Assembly: GCA_963573305.1 (NCBI GenBank)
Contig: OY754329.1
Span: 17,017,200 to 17,081,199 of the forward strand
Length of the DNA stretch: 64,000 bases
Source of the DNA: Pyrrhosoma nymphula
Taxonomy: Eukaryota > Arthropoda > Insecta > Odonata > Coenagrionidae
Reading direction: 5' to 3'
The position numbers were made by a program, and so were the translations under genes. Position 1 is the first letter of the stretch, and each line of letters opens with the position of its first letter. The notes below the pieces were generated by a model. The model made no database searches. It saw only the letters and a list, made by a program, of their open reading frames with translations, and was not told the DNA's origin. This document shows, in pieces, positions 1 through 13,100 of the stretch.

Positions 1-1003
1 TGTGTGGTCCCTTCTAAAAAGTAAAATAGAGACTTCACTGTATTTCTACTAAAATCATGCAGATATATGCTATTTACAACCATTCTTCAATAATGCCCCT
101 TAAATGAGTGAATTATTCCATAGAACCTTGATAAAGTAATCACAAAGTGAGAGTAAGAAACTTCGAGAAGTTTATTCAATTCTGAAGTCTTCCATCAACT
201 TGCTGTCTCGATGTCAACACTTGTACTTTCACTACACACACTGTCTTGCATACAAGCGTGTGCCCATTTTTAAAACCATCCAGCCAGCCATTGGTAGCTG
301 TGAAGTTTTTGATTCCCAATTATGAAAGAGCAAAGTTGGAAGGGTTGGATAAATTGTCTCCCCAGCACTCCCTTGTTAATCTACAGACTAATAACCTTGT
401 TGCCTGGGGTAGAAAAGTAAAATTCAGATGAGAAGTGAGTGATCATCCATCTTCTGCATCTTTGAGAACTGCATCAAAAATTCATAGTATCATAGAAGCT
501 TGTCATCATTAGTGCAAGAATCTTGGAAATTAGGCATTTCTCTGGAAAACTTCTGGTATGTGATGGGTGAAGTTCAAGATATTTAATGGTACCTACTTTA
601 ATAGTTATTTGAAGAACTTCAGTAAAAAGTACACAGTTTTTATGCCTTCAAAACTAATGTACCTTTGTGAAAGGCAGTTATTGTAACTTAAAAAAATCAT
701 TCCTCTTCAGAAAAAAGTATAGGTATACAACTATATACAGGTTTGCTTCAATGCACTGAGAAATCTGAATTTTTCTTTAACTGTTGAATTATTTCCTGTG
801 TTTAAATACATGTAGAAAATGAATGTGGCTGGAATTAAACCTGATATTAGATTGATATTTATAACTGTATACTTTGGAGTTGAAATAGCTGCATACTGTT
901 GAAGTCAATTACCATCTGTACTACGCCATGCCTTATCAGTTGGCTTTTCCCCAGTTTGGTTGGAGAGGTAAGCATAATCTTTTTCTTTTTTTTAATTTTG
1001 CAG
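1..1003. other. Intron sequence upstream of the first recognised PPP6R exon
   Basis: AT-rich sequence with no convincing exon. A donor-like GGAGAG|gtaagc at 967 lies just before the 1003 acceptor. It would leave a roughly 37-bp intron, too short to be believed, and no supporting reading frame upstream looks like this protein. Confidence 0.4.
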
Positions 1004-1102
1004 GGAGGAGAGCATCCCAGCCATGCTTCTCCAGCCAGTGAGGAGGCTGTGTATGGAGGCAGCCAGATGCAGCAGGAATCGGTTCTGCAGCAAGTACAAC
1101 AG
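1004..1102 (+). CDS. PPP6R3: PPP6R exon A (first in window)
   Basis: This exon is 33 codons, phase 0 at both ends. The acceptor is tttaattttgcag at 1003 and the donor is gtgagt at 1103. It encodes a Ser/Gly-rich then Gln-rich segment ending VLQQVQQ, which joins directly to TYNQFQIQQ in the next exon. The preceding exon is outside the window or was not recognised in 1-1003. Confidence 0.8.
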
Positions 1103-4100
1103 GTGAGTTCTCCCATCCTAGTCTTTTTGGCTTGAATTTTTCTTATCTAAGTACCTGGAGCAAGCTAAGATAGTTGGGACATATGGAATTAACAGGAAAG
1201 ATGAAATAATTCTGTTGAATACAAAGCTTAATTACTTCATTACTTTACTTAATTCATTGTTTTTTTTTGCTTTTGAAGTCCATTTGGGCATTCCGTTAAT
1301 GATTCATAGTGGTATTTTTTATTTTATTGCATACTTTAGTGATGCCTAGTGAGTCAGGTGGAGTCTACTGCTAAATTTGGAACTGCCTCTTCCTTCAATG
1401 CACTTTAATAATCCTTAACTTCTCAGAAATGTCTAGCATGAGGCACTTCCTTTTGCCTGAAGGATAGAAATTTTGAATTAAGAATATTAAAAAGGATGAG
1501 TCAATTCCAAATGTTGATTCTCGATTCCACCAATTCTCAGGCTTAGAATCAGAATCGAGAATTGATCGCCTAATGTCGATTCCGATTCCATTGATTCGAG
1601 ATAGATAAATACAGTAAAACTTCAATTTTGCACACTTTTATTTTACGTCGTTCAGACATCATCCTGGACTAGGTACACTTGGAAGAAGCCAGGAGACACA
1701 GATAGGTACCAGATAGATTATATAATGGTTCATCACAGATACAGGAATACAGTAAGTCCTCAACTTACGAACTTTCAAAGATACGAACATACATATCCAA
1801 TAAAAAAATTCAAGAGTGTGAAGGAATTTCAAATTTGGTGCTACCGGATAAGTTATTTGGTTAGATACTCCGCTTTTGCCTTCATCAATGGGCCATTTAT
1901 GGGAATTCAGGCTGCTCTCTGCAGTGAAAACCACGAGAAAAGGACAGATTCTAATTGCGTATGTTCTCCTGGTCGCTAATGTTTCTGGCTGCTTGGATGT
2001 CCTTCTTGATGCACTGCAGCACAAAATTTTTCCTTATTCTTCAGAATTGTGAATAAGGTCGAGGAAGATATGCCAAATCTCCTCCCTATCTCGCTTTTGG
2101 ACCCATCGCCACTTTCGCATTTATTGATAATTCGTATTTTAGTTTTCAGATCCAACAACTTTCGTTTCCCAGCCATGATGTTGTATCAGTCGGACTGAAC
2201 CTAATTAAAAGTGGGAGGATGACAAAAGAACAATGAAATGCACAGACTTATGAGAAATTTATTTCTGTGAATACGAACATGCCGTGAATGTCCGAAATGT
2301 GCATTTGATCAGTCAAATTGTGCGGAAAAAATACTGCTAGACATTTAATTTCAATAACAGAGGACATGAGCACTAGTTTGTGCATGTTTGCCGAGATAGA
2401 AGCAGACATTTGCCACTCGTAATAGTAAACAAACCCAGTGGAGGCTGGTTGTTGTCCTCGCTAATACCAATTTATTTTACATGTAATTCATAGGGTTTTA
2501 AATTGTTCTTTGGCCATCCGTTGCAAATTCGAGCTCCTCGTTATATGCCCTACACATTATATGGGTCTTCTATTGTATGTGTGTGCTGGTCCTTCTGAAT
2601 TCTCTATGATAAGTCACTGGGCTATAATAGCTCCTCTTGTTCCCCTACTTTTCCTTAATGCAAATAAGTCTTCATCCAGGAATTTGCTGCTCCACCCTCC
2701 TGTAGATAATTTTAGTCAGAATTTTCAATGCGAGAGCTGTAAGGTGAATTGTTCTCAAGTCTTAACATCTATCAGCTCTTATCTTCTTTAGGACAGAAAC
2801 GCTTTCATTCTTTTTAAGTCCATTTGCATTTTCCCATTTGAATAGATGTCACAAATTGATGGTTAGCTTATCCTATCCTCAAACCTGCATACTTAAGGAA
2901 CTACAAGGAAATTTCATGAACCCTTGGCACCCTTCGAGTCCTTAACTGCAGTTTCAAGTTCTGAGCTTAATTATGGGTTATTCTTTTGCATTCATCCTCT
3001 AGTATCCTTCTATTCAACAGATTGCCGCTGTTAAGTTTCTAGAGGTAATATTTCCTTCCCTTTGATTTTTCTTCATTATCAATGGGAATTTCATTAACTT
3101 CTCTCCATATGACATAACCTTTCATTGGACATTATTTTAAGTTGCTCTTTACAGTTATTGTAGCAACTTCCACTTTTGCGTGGGGGCCTTCCATCTCTAC
3201 TCAGTTTTTTCAGAAAACAAATGAAAATCCTCATTCCACAATCTGTGCTTTGCTGCAGTTTGAACCTTAGATAGATAGATTGTTGTTGGGGGGGCCTTCG
3301 TCAGGAGCCCGGGCACTTAGACCTTTCTTGGTCCATTGTGCCAACCCCATGCCTGTCTGCCACTTGCAGACAGGGGACAAGAGCACCTCGGTAGAGGTAT
3401 GGAGGATTGGCCTCCCCCTGCCTCACCCCAGTACCAGGTATAGAGGATATCCTTCCTCCAACCGGCCCGGTTTGGCCTGGCCTGGCCTGGCCTCTCAGGC
3501 CTGCCGGTATAGGTATGGAGGGAGTATCATTCTCCAACCATGCCTGGTTAAGGTATGGAGGAGGGTCACCCATCCAACCACCGTCCGGGCCCAACGTTGC
3601 TTAACTTCGGTGTTCTGATGGGAACCGGTTTTTCAACGTGGCTAGGCCCTTGCCCAGTCTGAACCTTTGTAGCTATGCAAGTTGGCATATAGTTGGCGTG
3701 ATGCATATATTATATGGTAATTAATTCTCATGCTACTTATACTTAATTTTACAAAAAATTAAAAGAGTACAGTTTCACACGGTAAGTGGAATAAGCAAAA
3801 TATTTTAAGGCATCAAACATTAGTTAAGGATTTGCTCACTATATTGTGAGCAATCATTATCCTTTATTTTACCCACAAAGAGGTCCAGAGTGGTGTAACT
3901 CAAGTTTATATACTTTCTCTTTGTGATTTCTCTCGTTATGATATTTCTACATTCCTAATGGCCTGATAAGTGGATGCGACATATTCTAAATTTTCGTCTC
4001 TTTCTGTTGGCATTGAAAACTGAAAATAAATGAAAGAGCTAAATGAACAAAGCACCTTATTGTTACTGTTAGCATTATTATAGACTTCAATTATAACCAT

Positions 4101-7100
4101 GGCGATACTTAATCATGCCTGGAAAAAATGACGTTTTGAACCTGTTAGTTCTGCATTCTCTTTCTCTCCATTTTTATGCATGGGATCGAGCTTACATTAT
4201 TGGCACAGAGTTATTATTATTCTTTTGTATTTAGAGGAGTAACTTGCTTCAATTTTAATCAGAATTTTGTACCTATTCACTAATCTATGATTGATAGTGA
4301 TTCCCATCCCAATTCTCTTAACCTCGTGACTCTGCTAGATTTGTGGTAAACGATGATGTGACTTGAAGCTCCATTTCCCTAGGTTAACTAATGACATCTT
4401 TTTTTTTTAAGTGTTGTCATATTTCACTGTATCTATTCCATATGAGCAAAAAGGGAGGAATCAGGCGATATGTTGTTATTTGCAAATTTGCCTGATGATG
4501 ATGATGCAGTGCATCGAAACCCGGGTTGAATTAAAATATTTATCTGTGGAAAATTGTAATATCTTATTTCTTATTATTGCATAATAATAAGGTAAAGGTG
4601 AGCTTTCGTCTCGCACTTCTTTTCGCAATTTTCACCCACTTTAAACAGAGATATCGGAACCAATTACACCTCACTTATAATGCAAGCTTTGCGAATTTGT
4701 TTAACACTTTCAACACAACAATGCATCAACTACTTTAGAAATGAGAAACTTTCAAACCTGAGAAGTGCGTTTTTTCCTCTCCGCCATCTTGTGAAAAAAT
4801 GCCGTTACCTCTTTTCCACTGTACGTGGCACAGCGATCGAGCAGTTGGTTCTCTAGCATATACACACCTCTCCTACACAGTTTCTTCCCGCCTTCCACTC
4901 AAACTCGCCCCGCAACAGCCATTTACTACAATGCAATTCCATTCATTCCACCGCAGTAAACATTGCACATTTCACTTCAAATGAAGGAGTTACACTTCCT
5001 TATCACTCGCATTCATTCCACTGCACTAATAACATTTCATGTTTCACTTTAAATGGAGGATTGCGAGTTCCCGCAGCGAGGACACGAGTGTCCATCCCCG
5101 GATAACAAACACCCGTGCCTATCGAGGAAGAGCAAGCCTGACTCCGCTGAAACGAAAGACTGGATCGCAGAAATTTGCGTGTGCATAAACGATTGGCAAA
5201 TCATGGTGACCATACACCACACACGAAAGTCAGAAAATGATTAATGCCATCAAGCCCCTCAACTCTCAATAATTAACTTCCAATTGTTGACAGTTATTTT
5301 CCCCTTTCCACACTACCCGAGAGAACTCTGTCAACAATACTATTTCATTAGCCTCTAACAAAAGCCCACTTATATTAACGTTGTGACCTGAGGGATTCTA
5401 TTCTTAAAATAATACGCAAAATAACATTTTAGCCTTCTACCAATGCTCACCAATAAGTGTGAGGGATTCTATTCTTAAAATAATACGCGAAATATCATTT
5501 TAGCCTTCTACCAATTCCCACCAATAATCACCAATGAGCGTGAGGGATTCTATTCTTAAAATAATACGCGAAATAACATTTTAGCCTTCAACCAATGCCC
5601 ACCAATAATCACCAATGTGCGTGAGGGATTCTATTCTTAAAATAATACGCAGAATAACATTTTAGCCTTCAACCAATGCCCACCAATAATCACCAATGTG
5701 CGTGAGGGATTCTATTCTTAAAATAATACGCAGAATAACATTTTAGCCTTCAACCAATGCTCACCAATAATCACCAATGTGCGTGAGGGATTCTATTCTT
5801 AAAATAATACGCGAAATAACATTTTAGCCTTCCATTAATTCCCACCAATAATCACTAATGAGCGTGAGGGATTCTATTCTTAAAATAATACGCAGAATAA
5901 CATTTTAGCCTTCAACCAATGCCCACCAATAATCACCAATGTGCGTGAGGGATTCTATTCTTAAAATAATACGCAGAATAACATTTTAGCCTTCAACCAA
6001 TGCTCACCAATAATCACCAATGTGCGTGAGGGATTCTATTCTTAAAATAATACGCGAAATAACATTTTAGCCTTCCATTAATTCCCACCAATAATCACTA
6101 ATGAGCGTGAGGGATTCTATTCTTAAAATAATACACAGAATAACATTTTGAAACTTCAACCATTCCCAGAAATGCCCATTTCCTCGTTATCGATCGCTCT
6201 AAAAATGCTATTCAAACTTTCCGTTTTCCGCTATTCAAACTCACGAAAATGAGTTTTTCACTTTTGATTATAACCAATTCGTGTTTAACTCCATTGGCCC
6301 ACAAACCTTTTTGTGGGGTGGGTTCAGGGCAAGTTACGGAAGGGGAAATCGTTTTCCGCTTTTCCAAATCACGGAAACGCAGTGAAAATCATCATTTTGA
6401 AACGTCCTCGACTCCCAGATATGCCCATTTCCAAAGCACGAAAATGCCTTGAAAATCATCATTTTGAAACGTCCTCGACTCCCAGAAATGCCCATTTCCA
6501 CTTTACCATTTCCACAAGAAATGCGTTTTTCACTTTTGAAAATGGCCAAATCGGGCCCGCGTACTGTCCCACCCTAGCATCCCTGTTTCACTCCATAGGC
6601 CCGTAAGCTTGTTGGGGGGGTGGGGTAAAGGCATATTGTAGAGGTGAAATTAGTGTTATCCCTCTAACGGTTGTTCGTGAAAACCTCCAAAGATGGCGTC
6701 GAAAACGGACAAAAAAATCGAAAAATTGGTCATTTTCAAACGTCTATATCTCAAAAACTACTTGTCACACCGGTATGATTCTTACATTTTTACAAATCCG
6801 CATTCTTCCTCTACTCCCAGGTATCACATTCAATTTCGTCAGTTTCCTACGTTTTTCAAAAAAAATTTTAAAGTGCGAGACGAAAGCTCACCTTTACCAA
6901 TAATAATAATAATAATGAATTTATTTGTCCAGAGATTTGTGGTATAGACATATACAAATATAGGACACGTCAAAACAAGAAAATCACACTTTCAAAAACT
7001 CATTTACAGAATAAAACATTTCAGTTTTCAGAAAAGTTAATAACTTTTTTTTGAACACCGATATCTTTGCTTCATGTTTAATTTCCTTTGGTAAACTATT

Positions 7101-10100
7101 AAAAAGCCTTAATCCCATTGACTTGGGCCCAAGAGCAACATTTTGTGTTCTAACAAATGGTTGATGCAGATCTTTACAAGCTCTCGTGTAGTGAAAATGG
7201 CAGTTGTCATTTGTCACGTATTCAGATATGTTATTACTAACATACATAATTGCAATATAAATTTATATGCATGGAATTGGTAAGATTGACAGTTTTTTAA
7301 AAAGAGGCTTACAGGGTGCATCACAAGGAGCATTGCTCATAAGCCGAACAGCCCTTTTTTGTATTTTGAAAATAGAATCAGCATGTGCAGAGGAACCCCA
7401 AAACAAAATACTAAATATAACAATAGAATAAAATTCACTGTAATAAATAGATAATAGTACCTTGACATTTACAGAATTTCTTATATTTCTAATGAGAAAG
7501 CATATGGAGCTTAGCTTACCACGTGTTTTGCAAATGTGCTCTTCCCAAGATATAGATTTATTGAGAACAACTCCAAGGAAATTAGTGCTAGACTTTTGAG
7601 GGACAAATTTACCATCTATGGCAACTGATATATCAGAAGGCAATTTGTTTTTGTTACAGAAATAAATGAAACTAGACTTATCAATATTAAGTTTAAGAAA
7701 ATTGTGTTGGCACCAGTCACTCAGAGTCTGGGCAACACTTACAGCTCTGTGAGTCAAATTATTCACTGATGACGCTGATATTATAACATTTGTATCATCA
7801 GCATAGAGTATTGGGTCAGCTCCAGGTACAGAATTTAATGTTTGGTTTCATTTCATTAATTAGTTCACTATTCCAATATATTTTAAAAGTCTGTACGGGA
7901 CAAGTCCTTTGTTGGTAGGTTTGACTCCCGATTCTCTTTTTAATACATTTTGCAATATACATCTGTTTTATATTTGCTTCTGAGAAATGTAACTTTATTA
8001 TCCGTTTTGTTTGTTTTATTGGTAATTTCTACTTTTAGCCATTTTGTGTTTTCATTTTCTTCCAACTTTTCTTGTAGACCTACAATCAGTTCCAGATCCA
8101 GCAGATTGCAACTATTTTCACTGGGAACTACCATGATGAAGAGTTCACGGATGAGGATGACACTCAGCAGTTAGTATCATTTAATGATATATCTCGCTTT
8201 ATTTGCCTTTTTTCTTCCTTAAAATCATTAGTGGTTTAATTTAATCCACAAAATTTATTTCCAAATCACTGACATTCATCGGAAATCCTAGGTTTAGTGC
8301 TCATCACATATCACATATACTCGTGTGTGAGTCAAGAAATTTCTTCCTTTTTTTGGCCAATGGAAATCTAACTTGGAGTTATACTTCAGTCACTAAATAA
8401 GGTGACTTTTTCGGGGTCAATATTTGTGCATATTGGCTGCATAAAACCATGTATGCATACCTTTGTTACTCACCAGCCGTGTAGAATGGCCTGTGTTCTG
8501 ATAATACACCTGGTATTACTGGACACACCCAAAATCATTTGTTTTGTTATTATTTTCCACGTGATCACGTCTGATTGCATACTTCTCCAACTTTAACTTG
8601 AATCTTTTAAATGTGAAGAATGTCGTCCATTAACTCTTCATTTTAGTGCATATTGTTTGCCTTTTTATCAAAAAAATATACCAGTACGGTGGTTATCTCG
8701 GAAAATACGGGATCTTTTTCGTTTATTTTTGGAAAGTACGTTTAGTTTGAACCCGGATAATTTCGAAGTCCAATTTTTTTGGTCTCTTGAATTTCGAATT
8801 AACAAGGTTTTACTGTTCTATGATACAATACCAATTTATGCTAAATTTTCCAAACTTTAATACCTTTGTGCATAATCTTTGTTTGAAACTAATTAATAGT
8901 TAATTGTTAGCATAATTAATAGTTAAAAACACTTAGTTAATTGATCACCAGCCAATGGAATGACTATTTGGATATCTAAATCCATAAATGATTTTTTTTT
9001 TGACACTATGAAGACCTGTGAAGTCTCGCGTACTCCTCTCACCATATTACATGTCTTTGTGATTTTAGTCACGGCTCCGCATTACATAATGCATTACAAG
9101 CTTACCAGCTCCACCAAAACAAATGCTCTCTTTTTAGGCCCTATTAATCTGAAATTAAGATTGACGTGTATCATGAAAATTTGTCTCACTGGTGAAAATA
9201 GAAATGGAGAGGTGCGACCATTGATGTGCAGAATAGAAGTCCATTGCATGTCAATGCTATCAAACTAATGCATTTCAAGTTTAAATGGCATCCTCCTTTG
9301 GGGAAAGTTAACTTGGTAACATGTTCACATTTATTTCACATTAACTAATAAAATCACATTGATTTTGTGTTTATCATAAATGGTAAAAATCACCATCTCT
9401 ATGCATAATGTATTTTTAAGTTAGTCTCTTCTACATAGATATTGCATATTTAAATTGTCCCTGGGATTTATTTGTGAATTTTGGTTACCTGTATGTTTTG
9501 GTAGATAACGTTCAAGTTACATTTACAAAATAGGCTAATTTCGTAAAAAATTAATATGCGCGATATGCACAAGAAAGGCGTGAGAGGTAAATCTAATGTA
9601 ATGACAAAACTAAGGGATAAGTATAACTCATTATTTATTAAACACAAACTATTCAAATCCCATAAATTCTTCATCAGACCCTACATTGAAAGAATCAATG
9701 TGTTTGAAATTTCTTTCGGTACTTCTTCAGTTTCCATCTCTGAAAATGAATCGTCATGTACTGTCACCATCACTAGGCTCTATTTCATCCCCTTGTGTTT
9801 AAATAAAACCATTCCTAACACAATTTTGATTTACAGCGAACTAATTTTCTACAGTCCACGTTACTATATAGTGCTACTATATATATCTTTGTATGATGGC
9901 CTCTTCATCAGCTCTGTTATGTTATATTCATGGATTCCACCGATAATCCTGTTTAGCCCACAGCTGGTTTAAAAAATCTTAATCTGAAAATTTCATTATT
10001 TAAAATTATTTAAAAAGTGAGGCCATTATCTCATTAAATACAGTAAAATAGTTCTCATTCAAAAACTCTTGTTTATCTGAGTACCGCAAGTATTCAAGAG

Positions 10101-13100
10101 AGAATTACATGGGCATTATTTTGTAGCAGTTAATAAAACAAACTCCCCTTATCACAATCACATTATTGGTGAGAGGTGTTAATGGAATGTCACCCCATCT
10201 GTCCACATCTTAATTGTTAAGTGATGCGGTTGACCACGTGCCAAGTATGGTGTTCAACATGAGTGAGGATGATCTTACCAGGCAAACGGAGCTTTTCAAA
10301 CAGCTGTGCGCTGAGAAGATGCATGCATCATCTTCTTGTTCATCGCTGGATGGGAGTGACCCTGAGGAGGCTGATGAGGAAGAAGAGGATGACGAAGATG
10401 ACCAAGATAACTTTGACAGGGGCACCAACCGAAGCTTCGTGCACCCAGTTGACTACTCTCCCAGAACAAGGTAATTTTTTCCTTCTTTACTTTTATACAT
10501 AGTCTGACTTTTAGAGACCAAATTATTGGTAAAAAAAATTGGGGGCCGCACTATACAAAAGTCAAACTTTTGATGGTGTAAATCTTAGCACAAAAAATCT
10601 ACGGAAATCATATGTGGAACAAAGTTTCTTTCACACTTCTATGTGTGGATAAATAGTTCCTGAAATCATGGAGTGATTTGGTAATCCCATGTTAAATACG
10701 AAGTCATCACATCGGTTTCTCTGTTTTAGCTAATCGAAGTATGTAAATAAGGAGGCCATTAGATGAAATGGCGATCGACATATGTCCCGTCACCCGCCAT
10801 GTGGAATGACGGTGAAAAGATTATAATAATAATAATATTTATTTATCCCTTAGAATCAACATTACAAGCATATTTTACATTTCAATTAAATAAGGATAAA
10901 TTAATTAGGAATCCCTTTAGGCATTGCCTGTATTGGGATACCTCAAGAGAAATTACAATACGAGTAATTGAAAAAAATAAGTAAACTGAGACCAGTTATG
11001 AGACATAAATAAATGCATGAAAAGATAACAATTTGTTTTTTTAGTCACAACCTGTCGTGCATACAAAATATAGTGAGTATTAACCTTACTATTAACAAAA
11101 AAATACATCTGGATTTTCTACATTAAGTAACCATTTCTTTACTCTTTTCAAAAAAGATGTTAAACTTTTTGAATCTCTTACATTATCTGACAATCTAGAA
11201 AATAATGTTGGCCCTACATAGATAAATGAGCGTTTGAACACGGTCGAATTTGGCTTGGGCAAAATGTACATATTTGTAGATCTTAGGTTGTATACATTGG
11301 TTTTTGGTTCTTCCTTAGGTTTATTACCACTTCTGAGGTAGAACAATTTCAATACTTTGTAAACCTAAATATGATATGCATAGATACATATTAGGGATGA
11401 GTCGATTCCACTTTCTTTTCGATTCCGATTCTTTCAAATCGATTCTCGATTCCGATTCCATCGATTCTTATTCCTAATAACAGGTGGGATATTGATATAC
11501 CAGTACCGTACAACTATTATTTAAATTCAAGTACTGGCTAGAATAAAATAACAAAGACAATTAAATTGCTCAAAAAGTATATTTATCAACAAATAGCAAA
11601 TATATCCTCTGCATATAGTATATGTTTAAAATACAGTAAAACCTTGATTTTACGCAGTTGGAGGGACCAAAATAAGGGCACTGTGTAAAATCAAGGCTTT
11701 ATGAAGAGGTGACAGCAATGCAAGGTGTCTAGTTATTTACGATAACAATGACAGGAGGTGACAGCAATGCAAGGTGTCTAGTTATTTACGATTTTAGGAC
11801 TTATACTGAGTTTCAAGGAGCCCAGCTATCCTAGGGACTGGTAGAGAGATAAGGAACTCTTGTGAGATGCACACCCTGTTTTTCAACTATGATTTCAGGG
11901 AAAAGGTATGCATGGTGCTCAGGTTTATGCATTATATAGGGTGATATGTATCTTGCCATCCCTTATAGTAATTGTGCTCATTGCTTGGACATGATATTTT
12001 GTTGCTTTTAGAAACCAAGGAACTCGGGAAGATGGCATGGGCAAAGAGCATGGCAGTAGCTCTGATGAAGAAGATGATGATGGCAGCAGTGGAAGAAGGC
12101 AGAGGAGGAAGGAAGTCCAGATGGAGGTGGATTCGACGGATCGTGAGTATATTATCTTTTTTTTCATGGGATAGTTTTTTTGTTTTTTACAGAAGAATTT
12201 TTTTTCCTAGTCAAATGTCATGTGCATATGGTAAAATCTTGATTTTATGTACTTTCTGTGTTGTACGTTGTGTTGGAAGGACACTAATTTGACATAATTT
12301 GTTGAGTTTTTAACAAGTTATGAGCATGACAATTTTCTCATGAGCGTGATTAAAAGTGTTCAGGGTATTTACAGCCTTACAAGGATTTTTGAGCTCTAGG
12401 ACTGTGCAGTTCCTCTCAAACCCAAAACTTAGATTAGCAAGAAGAAATTTGTTCTGCAAAATAAATCACTTATTATATTTGCTTTTCAAATTAAAGTTAG
12501 GTAAGTACATATTAAGAACTCATTGCTGTTTCTTTAGTTTACCTTCTTGGGTATAATATTCCATGAAACCTCCTACTATATTTTACAATTGTTGATAAAT
12601 TATATTTGTGGTTCATTAATATGATTTTTGTTAAAAATACAGCAATCTTTCAGCTACCTGTTTTTAGACCAAATACAGTTATGCCTTGTTTAGCACAAAC
12701 CTTTACTTTTGTTAGTTTTTATCTTTTTGTCAAAAGAAAGAAAAATTATTTACAAGAAAAGTTCTCATTGTTGGGCTAGATGGGCATAAACAATGACAGA
12801 TTTTAAAATTGTCTCGTTTTATGCAAAACTGATGAATGCAAAGACCCCTAGGAACGCATCCCTTGCGCTAAACAAGGCATACTTTTATTTACAAAATCTG
12901 CTTGAGTTATGTTGCAGAGCGTAGAAATTTAGAATTGTAGGCATGTAGCAATCATCATGGCTGTGTTTATATTGGGCATTTTAGTCATCCCTATTTGTGG
13001 CAGATATATTCCTTTACCATAGTAGGCTCATCTCTGTGGATTGATTTTTGTTAATGAATTGTTTTTTTGTGTTTTTTGTGATGATTGAAGTGTGATTTTC

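Noticed and set aside
899..967. Possible extra PPP6R exon ending at the donor-like gtaagc at 967
   Set aside because: It would leave an intron of about 37 bp and the frame shows no relation to the protein.
3280..3618. Coding genes suggested by open frames on both strands in the GC-rich patch
   Set aside because: The patch is the 5S-derived SINE; the frames are open only because of GC content and repeated motifs.
5387..6153. CRISPR array
   Set aside because: Units are contiguous 81-bp tandem copies without unique spacers, and the DNA is animal nuclear.
9556..9972. 138-codon open frame on the plus strand in the PPP6R intron
   Set aside because: Composition is that of translated AT-rich intron, with no domain, no splice context and no similarity I can name.
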